Source of the DNA: Actinomycetota bacterium
GTDB taxonomy: Bacteria > Actinomycetota > Actinomycetes > Nanopelagicales > Nanopelagicaceae
Direction of reading: 5' to 3'
Length of the DNA stretch: 21,719 bases
Assembly: GCA_009706135.1 (NCBI GenBank)
Contig: WLRX01000004.1
Coordinates: 1 to 21,719 of the forward strand
Part shown: piece by piece, positions 8,931 to 17,674 of the stretch
Numbering within the stretch: position 1 is the first letter of the stretch
How the letters are laid out: each line of letters begins with the position of its first letter
Notes under the pieces: model-generated
The model's input: the letters and a program-made list of their open reading frames with translations, nothing else
Database searches by the model: none
What the model was told of the DNA's origin: nothing
Program-made: the position numbers and the translations under genes

Positions 8931-9983
8931 CTAGGCGTGAATATCTGGTGTGTCGAAAAGGCCCGGAGTTGCCGCTAAATCAGCAGGCGGAATGCGCCCA
9001 ATATGGGTCCAACCCAATGCCGTTGCAATTCTTCCGCGAGATGTACGCGCCATAAAGCCATTTCGGACCAAAAATGGTTCTGCAACAGATTCAACTGTTT
9101 CACTCTCTTCTCCGACGGCGATTGCAAGAGTGGATAGGCCAACAGGTCCACCATTAAATCTTTCAATTAAGGCAGTTAGAACTGCTCGATCTAATCGGTC
9201 TAAACCTTTTTCATCTACTTCATACATTTCAAGGGCAGCCATTGCATGAGCATGTGAGAGAACATTTCCGCCTTGCACTTGAGCAAAATCTCGTACACGT
9301 CGAAGCAATCTGTTTGAAATTCTAGGGGTACCGCGAGAGCGACCTGCAATTTCATCGATTGCTTTTGCATCAATAGTTAGGCCAAGTAGTTTTGCACTTC
9401 GGGTAATTACTATTGCTAAATCCTTTTCATCATAGAAATCAAGGTGGGCAGTAAAACCAAATCGATCGCGCAAAGGACTTGGCAGCAAACCTGCACGAGT
9501 CGTGGCCCCTACCAATGTAAATCGAGGAAGTTGAAGCGGAATGGCTGTGGCACCCGGACCCTTGCCAACAACAACATCCACGCGAAAATCCTCCATAGCA
9601 AGATAAAGCAACTCTTCTGCTGGTCGAGGCAACCGATGTATTTCATCGAGAAAGAGAATTTCACCTTCCACTAACGAAGAAAGGATTGCAGCTAAATCTC
9701 CTGCGTGCGTAATTGCTGGACCGCTAGTAACGCGTATCGGTGTATTCATTTCACTTGCCAGAATTAGAGCAAGCGTTGTCTTGCCTAATCCCGGAGGACC
9801 CGATAACAAAATATGGTCGGCAGCGCTTTCGCGTTTCCTAGCGGCACTGAGTAACACATCAATCTGTTGGCGCACTCTGTCCTGACCTATGAAATCCTGC
9901 AGAGTTTTAGGGCGTAGAGCATTTTCTGCGACGCCATCGTCACTTCGAAGCGCCGGAGTTACCAAGCGATCATCAGGTGTCAT
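8931..9983 (-). CDS. ruvB: Holliday junction branch-migration ATPase RuvB
   Basis: A 350-residue RuvB, the AAA+ ring motor that drives branch migration together with RuvA. Walker A is GPPGLGKTT (62-70) and Walker B is ILFLDEIHR (about 109-117). The sensor 1 region is [20 protein letters not shown] with its arginine finger. The C-terminal winged-helix domain includes [18 protein letters not shown] and the RTSRGRIAT segment. The N-terminal [11 protein letters not shown] is the standard family opening. Its ATG overlaps the ruvA TGA stop by 4 bp, indicating coupled translation. The stop is TAG at 8931-8933. Confidence 0.98.
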   Translation of the reverse strand: MTPDDRLVTPALRSDDGVAENALRPKTLQDFIGQDRVRQQIDVLLSAARKRESAADHILLSGPPGLGKTTLALILASEMNTPIRVTSGPAITHAGDLAAILSSLVEGEILFLDEIHRLPRPAEELLYLAMEDFRVDVVVGKGPGATAIPLQLPRFTLVGATTRAGLLPSPLRDRFGFTAHLDFYDEKDLAIVITRSAKLLGLTIDAKAIDEIAGRSRGTPRISNRLLRRVRDFAQVQGGNVLSHAHAMAALEMYEVDEKGLDRLDRAVLTALIERFNGGPVGLSTLAIAVGEESETVESVAEPFLVRNGFMARTSRGRIATALGWTHIGRIPPADLAATPGLFDTPDIHA

Positions 9984-10579
9984 TTTTTACCGCTTTGTAA
10001 TGCGAGTTTGAGTAATTCACCTAACTCCATCTGCGCAATCTCTTCTTGTGAAATATCAGACAAAACAGAACTAATAGCATCATCGGAATCTTTAGCTGAA
10101 AATCCTAAAGAGATGAGAGCACTCGTTAATTGTTCGCGCCATACAGGTTGATGAGATCTTGTATAGGATCCTTGTCCAAAATCACTTATCTTTGATTTGA
10201 GCTCCAGGATTAATCGTTGTGCTCCTTTTTTACCAATTCCTGGTACTTTTTCAATTGCAGAAATATTCTCAGTATTTACGGCATGTGCTAACTCTGATGG
10301 TGTGAGCGCGCCTAAAATTGAAAGCGCAACTTTTGGGCCTATCCCAGAAACAGTTTGTACCAACTCAAAAAGGATTCGAGACGGTTCGTCACTAAAACCA
10401 AAAAGAGTGAGTGAATCTTCTCGTACAACAAGGGATGTAAATAGATTTGCATGCGCACCAACGGTCAAAGAATTGCTGGTGTGTGCATTAATTAAAACAT
10501 TCATGCCCATTCCCCCGACTTCAATAATCGCTCTATCTGGAGTAAGTGATCGCACTATGCCACTTAGCGTTGCGATCAT
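9980..10579 (-). CDS. ruvA: Holliday junction DNA-binding protein RuvA
   Basis: A 199-residue RuvA, the four-way-junction binding subunit that loads RuvB. The N-terminal OB domain begins [23 protein letters not shown]. Two helix-hairpin-helix motifs follow, [13 protein letters not shown] and [16 protein letters not shown]. After a linker there is a C-terminal domain of about 45 residues ([19 protein letters not shown]) that contacts RuvB. It overlaps ruvC upstream and ruvB downstream by 4 bp each (ATGA), so the three resolvasome genes are tightly coupled. Confidence 0.97.
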   Translation of the reverse strand: MIATLSGIVRSLTPDRAIIEVGGMGMNVLINAHTSNSLTVGAHANLFTSLVVREDSLTLFGFSDEPSRILFELVQTVSGIGPKVALSILGALTPSELAHAVNTENISAIEKVPGIGKKGAQRLILELKSKISDFGQGSYTRSHQPVWREQLTSALISLGFSAKDSDDAISSVLSDISQEEIAQMELGELLKLALQSGKK

Positions 10580-11109
10580 CGCAGGGCTGCCAATCGCTTC
10601 TTCTCGGCCGCTAGCGCACTTTTAATTTTCGAATCCGCAGAACCGCGCCAAATATGACAGATGGCAAGTGCGAGTGCATCTGCGCTATCTGCGGGTTTAG
10701 GAATTTCTTGTAAATTCAATAAGCGCTTAACCATTTCTGATACTTGCGCCTTATTGGCTCGGCCAGAACCTGTTACGGCAGCTTTTACTTCACTCGGTGT
10801 ATGCAAAAACACTGGAACGCCGTGTTGCGCAGCAATCAATAATGCAATTCCGGCTGCTTGCGCTGTACCCATAACAGTTCGTACATTGTGTTGAGAAAAT
10901 ACTCTTTCAACAGCAATCACATCAGGAGAATATTCTTTTACCCATTGCGTTATGCCTGAGTGCAATTGAAGTAAACGAAGATCTAGGTCTATATCTGTGG
11001 CCGTCATGATTACGCCGACACCTTCTAATGTCAGAGCAGATCCGGGATTACCTGAAACGATCCCAACGCCACACCTAGTCAGACCTGGGTCGATTCCAAG
11101 AACTCGCAT
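10576..11109 (-). CDS. ruvC: Crossover junction endodeoxyribonuclease RuvC
   Basis: A 177-residue RuvC, the nuclease that cuts Holliday junctions. The four acidic catalytic residues are visible: D7 (VLGIDPG), E68 (IAVERVF), and D141 and D144 ([12 protein letters not shown]). The basic GRANKAQV segment matches the conserved lysine region. It starts with ATG at 11107-11109, 30 bp after yebC, and overlaps ruvA by 4 bp. The order yebC-ruvC-ruvA-ruvB is the common actinobacterial arrangement. Confidence 0.97.
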   Translation of the reverse strand: MRVLGIDPGLTRCGVGIVSGNPGSALTLEGVGVIMTATDIDLDLRLLQLHSGITQWVKEYSPDVIAVERVFSQHNVRTVMGTAQAAGIALLIAAQHGVPVFLHTPSEVKAAVTGSGRANKAQVSEMVKRLLNLQEIPKPADSADALALAICHIWRGSADSKIKSALAAEKKRLAALR

Positions 11110-11139
11110 GCGGCAAGCCTAAGAGGTGGGACGAAAAAA

Positions 11140-11892
11140 TTAAGCCAGGCTCGCCATTACTTCATCTGATACATCTGCATTACTGAACACATTTTGAACA
11201 TCATCTAGCTCTTCGATCGCATCTATAAGTTCGAATACTTTCATCGCCGACTCTGCATCCAAATCGATTGTCATTGATGGAATGAAGGAAGAATCCGCAG
11301 ATTCATAATCAATTCCTGCATTTTGCAGTGCGGTGCGCGCAGTGACCAAATCACTTGCTTCGCACACAATTTCAAATGCCTCGCCATTATCGTTAACTTC
11401 TTCGGCGCCAGCTTCAAGAACAGCTTCAAGAATAGATTCTTCCGTTGCACCTGATGCTTTATTCACAACAATTAAACCTTTGCGATGAAATAGATATGAA
11501 ACTGAGCCGGGGTCGGCCATGGAACCGCCGTTACGGGTGACAGCAACACGAACTTCAGATGCAGCACGATTTCTATTATCGGATAAACATTCAATCATGA
11601 TTGCAACACCATGTGGTCCATAACCTTCATACATAATTGTTTGCCAATCAGCACCACCAGATTCAAGGCCAGCACCGCGCTTGATTGCACGATCAATATT
11701 GTCTGCAGGCATTGAATTCTTCTTCGCCTTTGCGACAGCGTCAAAGAGAGTTGGGTTGCCTTCCATGTCGGGTCCACCATTGCGTGAGGCAACTTCAATT
11801 GCCTTAATGAGCTTAGCGAAATTCTTGGCACGACGACCATCGATGATCGCCTTTTTATGCTTTGTCGTTGCCCACTTGGAATGGCCGGACAT
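11140..11892 (-). CDS. yebC: YebC/PmpR family protein (probable translation or transcription factor)
   Basis: A 250-residue YebC/TACO1-family protein. It opens with the characteristic [28 protein letters not shown] segment and contains [36 protein letters not shown] and the acidic C-terminal lobe ([16 protein letters not shown]). Family members have been described as DNA-binding regulators and, more recently, as factors that help ribosomes through difficult motifs; which applies here is unknown. A strong ribosome site (AGGTGAGG) precedes the ATG at 11890-11892. A 62-bp gap upstream makes it the likely first gene of the yebC-ruv-sec-rel transcript. Confidence 0.96.
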   Translation of the reverse strand: MSGHSKWATTKHKKAIIDGRRAKNFAKLIKAIEVASRNGGPDMEGNPTLFDAVAKAKKNSMPADNIDRAIKRGAGLESGGADWQTIMYEGYGPHGVAIMIECLSDNRNRAASEVRVAVTRNGGSMADPGSVSYLFHRKGLIVVNKASGATEESILEAVLEAGAEEVNDNGEAFEIVCEASDLVTARTALQNAGIDYESADSSFIPSMTIDLDAESAMKVFELIDAIEELDDVQNVFSNADVSDEVMASLA

Positions 11893-11934
11893 TTAACACC
11901 TCACCTGAAAGATTTTTTATTCCTGCCTTACTTT

Positions 11935-11940
11935 ATCGTA
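11935..11940 (-). promoter_or_regulatory. Candidate -10 element for yebC-ruvCAB-secDF-rel
   Basis: On the minus strand TACGAT fits the actinobacterial TANNNT -10 pattern and lies 42 bp upstream of the yebC ATG, in the only gap between pdxT and yebC. A weak -35-like TTGCTC lies 18 bp further upstream, inside the pdxT 3' end. TAAAGT, partly overlapping it, is an alternative. Confidence 0.3.
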
Positions 11941-11954
11941 ATCTGAACAAATCT

Positions 11955-12560
11955 CTATGAGCAAACTTTCTCAAGAAAGTACCTATGGACGCTGAAATCA
12001 TCCGTAATCTCAGGATGAAAAGCCGTAGCCAATAAATGACCTTGGCGAACAGCAACCGGATGGGATGCACCGTCAGAACCTTCGTAACTTGCTAAGACTT
12101 CAACGCTTTTGCCAACTTTTTCAACCCATGGCGCTCTAATGAAAATTGCATGTATAGGGGATTTTGAAATTGCAGGAGCAGAAATGTCACTTTCAAAGGA
12201 ATCAACTTGTCGACCGAAAGCATTGCGGCGAACAGTTATATCAATTCCACCAAATGTTTCTTGGCCATCTTTTGCGGCAACAATGTGATCTGCCAACATT
12301 ATCATTCCAGCGCACGAGCCATAAGTTGGCATGCCATCTGCAATTCGCTTCTTAATTTGCTCAAATACATCAAATGTTTTAGCGAGAGAAACAATCGTGG
12401 TTGATTCCCCGCCCGGGATGATTAGTGCATCAATTTTATCTAACTCTGCAGGGGTTCGAATCTCAACGCCTTGAACTCCACACTGCGCCAAAGCGTTTAA
12501 GTGTTCGCGAAAATCACCCTGTAAAGCTAGAACGCCAACCTGCAAGTTTTTTACTACCAA
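11955..12560 (-). CDS. pdxT: Pyridoxal 5'-phosphate synthase glutaminase subunit PdxT
   Basis: A class I glutamine amidotransferase that supplies ammonia to PdxS for vitamin B6 (PLP) synthesis. Its [13 protein letters not shown] opening, PGGESTT oxyanion segment, nucleophile C83 in GSCAGMIML, and H182/E184 in FHPEITDD complete the catalytic triad. Length is about 200 residues, as usual. The start is uncertain because there is no ATG: TTG at 12558-12560 overlaps the pdxS stop, and TTG at 12543-12545 would give [10 protein letters not shown], closer to the family N-terminus. The longer version is listed. It is directly downstream of pdxS in the normal two-gene unit. Confidence 0.95.
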   Translation of the reverse strand: MVVKNLQVGVLALQGDFREHLNALAQCGVQGVEIRTPAELDKIDALIIPGGESTTIVSLAKTFDVFEQIKKRIADGMPTYGSCAGMIMLADHIVAAKDGQETFGGIDITVRRNAFGRQVDSFESDISAPAISKSPIHAIFIRAPWVEKVGKSVEVLASYEGSDGASHPVAVRQGHLLATAFHPEITDDFSVHRYFLEKVCS

Positions 12561-13441
12561 CCGCGTTCAGAAAGACGATGTGGTGCTGGAAGATCTGCAA
12601 CATTTATACCAACCATGGCTTCACCAAGTCCGCGCGAAGCATCTGCAATAACTTTTGCATCAGTGAAAGCTGTAGTTGCTTTGACACATGCTTCTGCGCG
12701 TCGCTTTGGATCACCAGATTTAAAGATTCCTGAACCGATGAAAACTCCATCGGCGCCCATTTGCATCATCAGAGCAGCATCAGCTGGAGTTGCAATACCG
12801 CCTGCTGTGAATAGAACAACCGGGAGCTTTCCATTTGCAGCGACCTCTTTTACTAAATCAAATGGAGCCTGCATCTCTTTTGCGGCTACATAGAGTTCAT
12901 CTTCGCGCATGGAAGTTAGGCGGCGAATTTCTCCACCGATTTGGCGCATGTGTGTCATCGCATTAGAAACATCGCCAGTACCGGCTTCACCTTTAGATCG
13001 AATCATTGCTGCACCTTCATTGATACGGCGAAGTGCTTCACCTAAATTAGTTGCACCGCAAACAAAAGGAATTGTGAAATTCCATTTGTTAATGTGATTG
13101 GCGTAATCAGTTGGTGTAAGTACTTCAGATTCGTCGATGAAATCAACACCTAAACTTTGAAGAACTTGCGCTTCAACAAAGTGACCAATGCGAGCTTTAG
13201 CCATAACAGGGATTGAAACTGCAGCTTGAATTGCAGCGATCATGTCGGGATCGGACATGCGTGCAACGCCACCTTGTGCACGAATATCTGCTGGCACTCT
13301 TTCAAGTGCCATAACAGCCACAGCGCCAGCATCTTCGGCAATTTTTGCTTGTTCAACATTGACAACGTCCATGATGACGCCGCCCTTAAGCATTTCTGCC
13401 ATTCCGCGCTTAACGCGAGATGTTCCGCTTTCCTGTGCCAT
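12554..13441 (-). CDS. pdxS: Pyridoxal 5'-phosphate synthase lyase subunit PdxS
   Basis: A 295-residue PdxS, the TIM-barrel synthase that builds PLP from ribose 5-phosphate, glyceraldehyde 3-phosphate and ammonia from PdxT. It shows GVIMDVVN (D25), [22 protein letters not shown] (the Schiff-base lysine, K82), DESEVLTP, and RSKGEAGTG (the second catalytic lysine, K150). An upstream in-frame extension to 13564 exists, but it would overlap the DUF3048 gene and has no family similarity. The ATG at 13439-13441 begins the normal [20 protein letters not shown] and has the ribosome site AGGGAG 5 nt upstream. R5P-dependent PLP synthesis is the usual route in actinobacteria. Confidence 0.98.
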   Translation of the reverse strand: MAQESGTSRVKRGMAEMLKGGVIMDVVNVEQAKIAEDAGAVAVMALERVPADIRAQGGVARMSDPDMIAAIQAAVSIPVMAKARIGHFVEAQVLQSLGVDFIDESEVLTPTDYANHINKWNFTIPFVCGATNLGEALRRINEGAAMIRSKGEAGTGDVSNAMTHMRQIGGEIRRLTSMREDELYVAAKEMQAPFDLVKEVAANGKLPVVLFTAGGIATPADAALMMQMGADGVFIGSGIFKSGDPKRRAEACVKATTAFTDAKVIADASRGLGEAMVGINVADLPAPHRLSERGW

Positions 13442-13446
13442 TACAA

Positions 13447-13452
13447 CTCCCT
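13447..13452 (-). promoter_or_regulatory. Ribosome binding site fixing the pdxS start
   Basis: AGGGAG lies 5 nt before the ATG at 13439-13441, in the 31-bp gap after the DUF3048 gene. It supports the 295-residue PdxS over the longer open frame. Confidence 0.75.
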
Positions 13453-13472
13453 GTATGAATAGGTGTCCAATA

Positions 13473-14501
13473 CTACTTTGAAGTTGGAGTTGGCGCGCTG
13501 GCAGGTTTGCGCGTGAAATCCGGCTCTTTATCGGTGAGGGCAACCCACACTTGTCCTGGCGCAAACTTTATTTCCGCTCCAGTTGCATCACTCCAAGTTG
13601 TTGGCGACAAAGCATCTGGGCGATTCCACGTTGCTTGGATCACAATGCCATCGCGCAGAACGTATGCCTTTCCAGTTCCGACGGTTTGAGAAAACGGAGT
13701 ATTTCCACCGAACTTATCTCCGTATTCAGATGGAGTAATAGAAACTAATTGGATAACTAATGTTGACGGACCTAGGTTTTTTCCTAGGTCGGAGACGTCA
13801 GGAAACGAGTTCACACTTAATAGCCATCTCTTCTCGCTCCCATCCCACCGCGCTAAATATTTTTGTGCTGGCCAATGCATCGTCACATCGGTAACTTCAA
13901 AACCCTCATTTTCCAATTTGTCTGAAAAATTCCAGCCAATATTTTTTGCCGAATCAATTATTGTTGCCTTGCTCGATTCATTAGCCATGAGCGCTTGGGC
14001 ACTGACAAACATCGCATACGGTTGATTGCGATTTGGATCCGTTACGTAAAAGGTTGGACCTCGCCGCATTGCGCCAATGTCAGAAAGATTTGCAGCAGCA
14101 ATTACTGGAAGTAATTTCTTTTGTGCTCCGCTAAACGCAAAACCAATCCGTCCGTATTGGGCAAATAGTTCGATATCGCTAATGCGTGCACTTCGCACTG
14201 GACCGATTCGAGAAGGAATATTTGATGAAAAAACTGCAGCTAATCTCGTTAAGCCGCCTTCAACCTGCTCGATATAAACAACGTCTGCAAACTCCAAACC
14301 AACTTGAGGGCGAGCACTTGCTGTGTCATCAATCTTCACAACCAAAACTGGCCCATTTTCACCTTCGCGGCCGCTGAGCACATTAGTTTGAATAGGGTCA
14401 GAAACTATCTGAGTGACGCTCTGAGATATTGAAGCGCATCCAGCAGTACCTAAAACTGACACGTATGCAAAAAATATAAGAACTTTAGTTTTAGAGAACA
14501 T
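13473..14501 (-). CDS. DUF3048 (YerB-like) putative lipoprotein
   Basis: A secreted or lipid-anchored protein of about 342 residues with the features of DUF3048: [40 protein letters not shown] near the N-terminus, then [17 protein letters not shown], and a C-terminal domain with [18 protein letters not shown]. The N-terminus is a short basic segment, a hydrophobic stretch ([11 protein letters not shown]) and T-A-G-C, a slightly atypical lipobox with Thr at -3. The role of the family is unknown (Bacillus YerB is a member). The ATG at 14499-14501 gives a compact signal peptide; an in-frame ATG at 14514-14516 is the alternative. It overlaps the end of the preceding membrane-protein gene by 11 bp, and lies between the pimA block and pdxS. 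The gene contains a perfect hairpin at 13769-13790. Confidence 0.88.
   Translation of the reverse strand: MFSKTKVLIFFAYVSVLGTAGCASISQSVTQIVSDPIQTNVLSGREGENGPVLVVKIDDTASARPQVGLEFADVVYIEQVEGGLTRLAAVFSSNIPSRIGPVRSARISDIELFAQYGRIGFAFSGAQKKLLPVIAAANLSDIGAMRRGPTFYVTDPNRNQPYAMFVSAQALMANESSKATIIDSAKNIGWNFSDKLENEGFEVTDVTMHWPAQKYLARWDGSEKRWLLSVNSFPDVSDLGKNLGPSTLVIQLVSITPSEYGDKFGGNTPFSQTVGTGKAYVLRDGIVIQATWNRPDALSPTTWSDATGAEIKFAPGQVWVALTDKEPDFTRKPASAPTPTSK
13769..13790 (-). repeat. Perfect 8-bp hairpin inside the DUF3048 gene
   Basis: GACCTAGG and its exact reverse complement CCTAGGTC flank a 6-nt loop, which is AAAAAA in the mRNA. Each arm contains the palindrome CCTAGG. The sequence encodes D-L-G-K-N-L-G in frame. 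It is the strongest short stem-loop I noticed in the window, and lies about 300 bp before the stop codon. Confidence 0.7.
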
Positions 14502-14994
14502 CAGACTCAAATTCATGAACTATTGGTAGCGGCGCAGTTCCGGCCAAACGAAATACGCGGACAATCACTTTGCTTCGCACTAAATGGGTTCTTGCTACAG
14601 CATCTATATGTAACGAAATTGCAATTCTCACTTTGTCTGTTAACTCAGATAATTCACGGAGTAAAACAATTTCTTGCGGCCTCTGGCTGCTTTGTCCATC
14701 AGCTAGTAAAAGCCCAAGCGTCCCCGATAATCCACTCTCGGCAGCAGATCTATTTTCAATGCTCGCCTCACGTGCTTGATAGGAAGCAGCAGTTAACAGC
14801 ATCGCTGATGCGGGATCAGCAATATCGCTTCGAGCAATCTCAAGTGCGACTGCGGCTCGTCGTTGCAACAAACCATCCAAATTCGCCCAACTCGTTTCAA
14901 CACGATGATGCAGGCGATCTAAGCGAGTTGCTAAAAAAGTTAAGTACCAAACAAATACCAGTAGAAAAATACCAACGATCACAAAGGTTTTCAC
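14491..14994 (-). CDS. Conserved small membrane protein of unknown function
   Basis: A 167-residue protein with one N-terminal membrane segment (about residues 4-24, FVIVGIFLLVFVWYLTFLA), then an amphipathic helical region ATRLDRLHHRVETSWANLDGLLQRRAAVALEIA that vaguely recalls LemA-type helices. It ends RSKVIVRVFRLAGTAPLPIVHEFE. Proteins with this layout and C-terminal motif occur between pimA and pdxS in other actinobacteria, as I recall, but the function is unknown. The M. tuberculosis gene in this position (Rv2609c) carries a NUDIX domain; there is no NUDIX box here. The GTG start at 14992-14994 directly abuts the pimA TAA stop, with a strong GAGGGGA ribosome site 7 nt upstream inside pimA, so translation is coupled. 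A plus-strand frame of equal length over the same bases is not credible as a gene. Confidence 0.82.
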   Translation of the reverse strand: MKTFVIVGIFLLVFVWYLTFLATRLDRLHHRVETSWANLDGLLQRRAAVALEIARSDIADPASAMLLTAASYQAREASIENRSAAESGLSGTLGLLLADGQSSQRPQEIVLLRELSELTDKVRIAISLHIDAVARTHLVRSKVIVRVFRLAGTAPLPIVHEFESDVL

Positions 14995-16182
14995 TTATGC
15001 ATCCCCTCGTTGATCGCGTCCAATAAATCTGCTCCATGCTCGATTCTCTGATGCGAGTCTAACTTTTTCTCCGCTTACCAATGACATTTCATAGATTGAA
15101 AATATCTGATCCGCTACAACTTTCCAATCAAATTGCTGGGCGTGTTTTTTGCCTGCTTTTCCAAGTGCAATTCTTCGCTCATCATCTCGCAATAAATCAA
15201 TGACCCGTTTAGCCAAATCCGTCGAACTTTCAGATTCGAATAATTCGCCGAACTGACCATGATTTAAGAGTGAATCAAATGCAGGTATGTCACTTGCAAC
15301 AACTGTGGCGCCTCCTGCAAGGGCCTCTGCCAAAATAATTCCAAATGACTCTCCCCCTGTATTTGGTGCAATATAGAGTGAGATCGAAGCTAGAAAATTT
15401 GCTTTATCCTGTTCAGAAATTTTTCCAAGGAAGGTAAATCTAGATCGCATTTGCGTATCGATGGAGTCAATAACATCTTTAGTATCACCAGGTCCTGCGA
15501 CAAAAACTTGAACATTTGGTGCGAATCTTGAAATAATTGGGAGGGCATCAACTAAAACTGAAAGACCTTTACGAGGTTCTTCAAATCGTCCGATGAAACC
15601 CAATGTATTTCCCTGCCACTGCGATTGTGCGACACCATCTCTATATCGATCGGCGTAAATTCCATTAGGTATTACAACCGCGTCAGTTTCGAGGTGTTCA
15701 GTCAATGTTGCACGAGCTGCTTCGCTAACGGCTATGCGCGCAGATAATTTCTCAATGACTGGTTCTAAAATAGGACCAATTGCAAAGATTGCTTTTTGTC
15801 TCTTTGCTGCTGCGTGAAAGGTTCCAACCAATGGCCCTTCTGCCGCCCAGCACGCCAATAATGAAATAGAAGGAATGGCGGGCTCGTGTAAATGAAGAAT
15901 GTCGAAATCACCTTGTGATATCCATTGGCGAACACGAGCAAAAGCAATTGGTCCGAATAGAACTCGCGCTACAGCCCCGTTATAGGGAATCGCAATTGGT
16001 TTGCCCGCACTTGTTACGTAACTTGGGATTTTGGATTCATCAATAACTGGTGCCAATACAGAAATATCATGGCCTGCAGCAATTAAATATTCAGCCAAAT
16101 CACGCACGTGATTTTGTACACCACCTGGTGTATCCCATCCGTATGGACAGACTATGCCAATTTTGAGCGAACGTGTAAGCAT
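14995..16182 (-). CDS. pimA: Phosphatidylinositol mannosyltransferase PimA
   Basis: A 395-residue GT4-family GT-B glycosyltransferase that adds the first mannose from GDP-mannose to phosphatidylinositol at the cytoplasmic face of the membrane. It aligns along its length with M. tuberculosis PimA as I recall it: VCPYGWDTPGGVQNHV, IPYNGAVARVLFGP, GDFDILHLHEPAIPS, GTFHA (H123), GFIGRFEEPRKG (R199 and K205, donor phosphate contacts) and APNTGGESFGIILAEALAGG (E278/E286). An excellent AAGGAG site precedes the ATG, 9 nt away. The start overlaps the acyltransferase stop by 1 bp (TAATG). The pgsA-acyltransferase-pimA neighbours make PIM synthesis the clear role. Confidence 0.95.
   Translation of the reverse strand: MLTRSLKIGIVCPYGWDTPGGVQNHVRDLAEYLIAAGHDISVLAPVIDESKIPSYVTSAGKPIAIPYNGAVARVLFGPIAFARVRQWISQGDFDILHLHEPAIPSISLLACWAAEGPLVGTFHAAAKRQKAIFAIGPILEPVIEKLSARIAVSEAARATLTEHLETDAVVIPNGIYADRYRDGVAQSQWQGNTLGFIGRFEEPRKGLSVLVDALPIISRFAPNVQVFVAGPGDTKDVIDSIDTQMRSRFTFLGKISEQDKANFLASISLYIAPNTGGESFGIILAEALAGGATVVASDIPAFDSLLNHGQFGELFESESSTDLAKRVIDLLRDDERRIALGKAGKKHAQQFDWKVVADQIFSIYEMSLVSGEKVRLASENRAWSRFIGRDQRGDA
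15002..15008 (-). promoter_or_regulatory. Ribosome binding site inside the pimA 3' end
   Basis: GAGGGGA lies 7 nt before the GTG start at 14994. It supports the non-ATG start of the small membrane protein and lies within the last codons of pimA. Confidence 0.7.
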
Positions 16183-17066
16183 TACATTCGCTCCTTAAAA
16201 TCTTCATCAATCCAAATTCTTTGAAGCATGTGCCAATCCTGCGGAAATTCAATAATGCCCCGGGCGAAGTTATCAGCAGATTTTTGAACAAGGAATGAAA
16301 CTTTTTCGTCTTGCGTTCCTTCACTCGGAACTTTGATTTCATCGAATGTAATATGAATCCCGCGCTCTGTATAATTAACAAACGCCGTCAGCAGGATCGC
16401 ACCCGTCTTTATTGCTAACACTGCCGGTCCAGCTGGCATACGTGCAGGGTGCTCAAAGAAACTAACATCTACTCCCGATTTAGATAGATCGCGATCTGAA
16501 ACAAGTGCTACGAGATGACCTTCTCTTAACCTTTGCGCCAACTTGGCGATAGATCTGGAATCCAAGGCCAGAACTTCCATTCCCATTTTCTGTCTGTAAC
16601 GAAGAAATTCGAGAAACAATCTTTCAGGCTTGAGGCGCTCGGCAACCGTCACAAGATGTATCCCTTTGAGGCAGAAATATGCACCGGCGTGATCCCAGTT
16701 TCCAGCGTGGGGTAGAGAAACAATTACTCCACGTGCACTTGCGATCCCATCTAGCAGTAAATTTTCTCTCGTCACGGTAACTGTGGAATTTATGCGCTCT
16801 TTATCCCAATTTGGAAATCTAAAGGTGTCACACCAATATCTCATGTATGAAGACATGGCATCTTCAAGAAGTGCCTGCATTTGTGATTCTGTGGCTTCTG
16901 GCTTTACTCGCATCAAATTACTTCGCAAACGCGCAACGCTCTTTGGATTGCGCTTAACTAAAAATCGTGCACCACGATCAAATAATGAGTACGCAAAAGT
17001 TTCAGGCAGCTTACGAAATATCTTCCAGGCGAAGATATATGCCCACCCAACCAGACCTTCTTTCAT
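16182..17066 (-). CDS. PIM acyltransferase (PatA-like, LpxL/HtrB family)
   Basis: A 294-residue membrane-associated lysophospholipid-type acyltransferase. Catalytic motif H120-x4-D125 sits in LPHAGNWDHAG, followed by LVSDRDLSKSGVDVSFF (the second conserved block), ARMPAGPAVLA, and a C-terminal PQDWHMLQRIWIDEDF. These are the hallmarks of the Rv2611c (PatA) group, which transfers an acyl chain to the mannose of PIM1/PIM2. It sits directly between pgsA (1-bp gap) and pimA (1-bp overlap), which favours the PIM role over the lipid A role of the wider family. The ATG at 17064-17066 has no recognisable ribosome site, so it may depend on coupling to pgsA. Confidence 0.92.
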   Translation of the reverse strand: MKEGLVGWAYIFAWKIFRKLPETFAYSLFDRGARFLVKRNPKSVARLRSNLMRVKPEATESQMQALLEDAMSSYMRYWCDTFRFPNWDKERINSTVTVTRENLLLDGIASARGVIVSLPHAGNWDHAGAYFCLKGIHLVTVAERLKPERLFLEFLRYRQKMGMEVLALDSRSIAKLAQRLREGHLVALVSDRDLSKSGVDVSFFEHPARMPAGPAVLAIKTGAILLTAFVNYTERGIHITFDEIKVPSEGTQDEKVSFLVQKSADNFARGIIEFPQDWHMLQRIWIDEDFKERM

Positions 17067-17067
17067 A

Positions 17068-17661
17068 TTAAATCGCGCGTTTTACAATAATTAATCGTTG
17101 AAAAGTTGTTACTACGCCAAGTATCGCTAATGCCCATGCGCTTATCGAAAGTGCATATGGCACCCCTAGTCCATGAAATCCTGTTCCAACCAAAACAATG
17201 ACTGCTCGCTCTGTGCGCTCGGCAATACCACCGCTGCATACGATATTCATGCTCTCAGCTTTTGCTCGGATGTATGGAATTAGCATGCCCGTAACAAGGC
17301 ATACCAAATAAATTATTGAAAGATGATTATCCTCTTGGATCAAAAAGATTGCTACACCACAGAGAACTGCTGAATCAGAAATTCTGTCCACTGTTGAATC
17401 TAAAAACGCACCCCATTTGCTTGCGCCGGCAGAACTAATACGTGCCATCGCTCCATCGAAGAGATCGCTGAGCATGAAAAAACTAATTACAAGCGTTGCT
17501 ACAAAAAAATCACCTTGAGGGAAGAAATAGAACGCACTGATAACAACGCATATAGCTCCTATTGCAGTAACTGCATTTGGTGTTAATCCGATTCGTAGGA
17601 AGAATCGGGCCACCGGAGAAATAATTCGCGTGACCGCAGGTTTTAAAACTTCGCTAATCAT
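17068..17661 (-). CDS. pgsA: Phosphatidylinositol phosphate synthase (CDP-alcohol phosphatidyltransferase)
   Basis: A 197-residue integral membrane enzyme of the CDP-alcohol phosphatidyltransferase family that joins CDP-diacylglycerol to inositol phosphate, giving the PI needed by PimA. The signature DxxDGxxAR...GxxxDxxxD is complete (DLFDGAMAR, then GAFLDSTVD). Several hydrophobic segments follow, with YIRAKAESMN and RTERAVIVLVGTG. The open frame extends to TTG 17706, but the ATG at 17659-17661 gives MISEVLKPAVTRIISPVARF, which fits the family N-terminus. A TAATAT -10 lies 7 nt upstream of this ATG, so the message is probably leaderless. ATGs at 17697 and 17670 are alternatives. Assignment as PIP synthase rather than PG-phosphate synthase rests on the neighbours. 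Confidence 0.93.
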   Translation of the reverse strand: MISEVLKPAVTRIISPVARFFLRIGLTPNAVTAIGAICVVISAFYFFPQGDFFVATLVISFFMLSDLFDGAMARISSAGASKWGAFLDSTVDRISDSAVLCGVAIFLIQEDNHLSIIYLVCLVTGMLIPYIRAKAESMNIVCSGGIAERTERAVIVLVGTGFHGLGVPYALSISAWALAILGVVTTFQRLIIVKRAI

Positions 17662-17668
17662 TAGGTAC

Positions 17669-17674
17669 ATATTA
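17669..17674 (-). promoter_or_regulatory. Candidate -10 of leaderless pgsA promoter
   Basis: TAATAT on the minus strand ends 7 nt before the A of the pgsA ATG at 17661, the spacing expected if transcription starts at the start codon. No -35 hexamer is evident at 16-18 nt. It shares its first two bases with the -10 of the divergent gene. Confidence 0.5.

Noticed and set aside
11965..11980. ACTTTCT-CA-AGAAAGT inverted repeat at the 3' end of pdxT, considered as a terminator
   Set aside because: The stem is AT-rich, lies inside the coding region and is not followed by a T tract on the minus strand.
13442..13564. N-terminal extension of pdxS
   Set aside because: The extra 41 residues are not part of the PdxS family, would overlap the DUF3048 gene, and the ATG at 13441 has its own AGGGAG ribosome site.
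14523..15026. Plus-strand open frame of 167 codons
   Set aside because: It lies exactly opposite the membrane protein gene, has no recognisable domain or ribosome site, and the minus-strand gene has a strong RBS, coupled start and a membrane segment.
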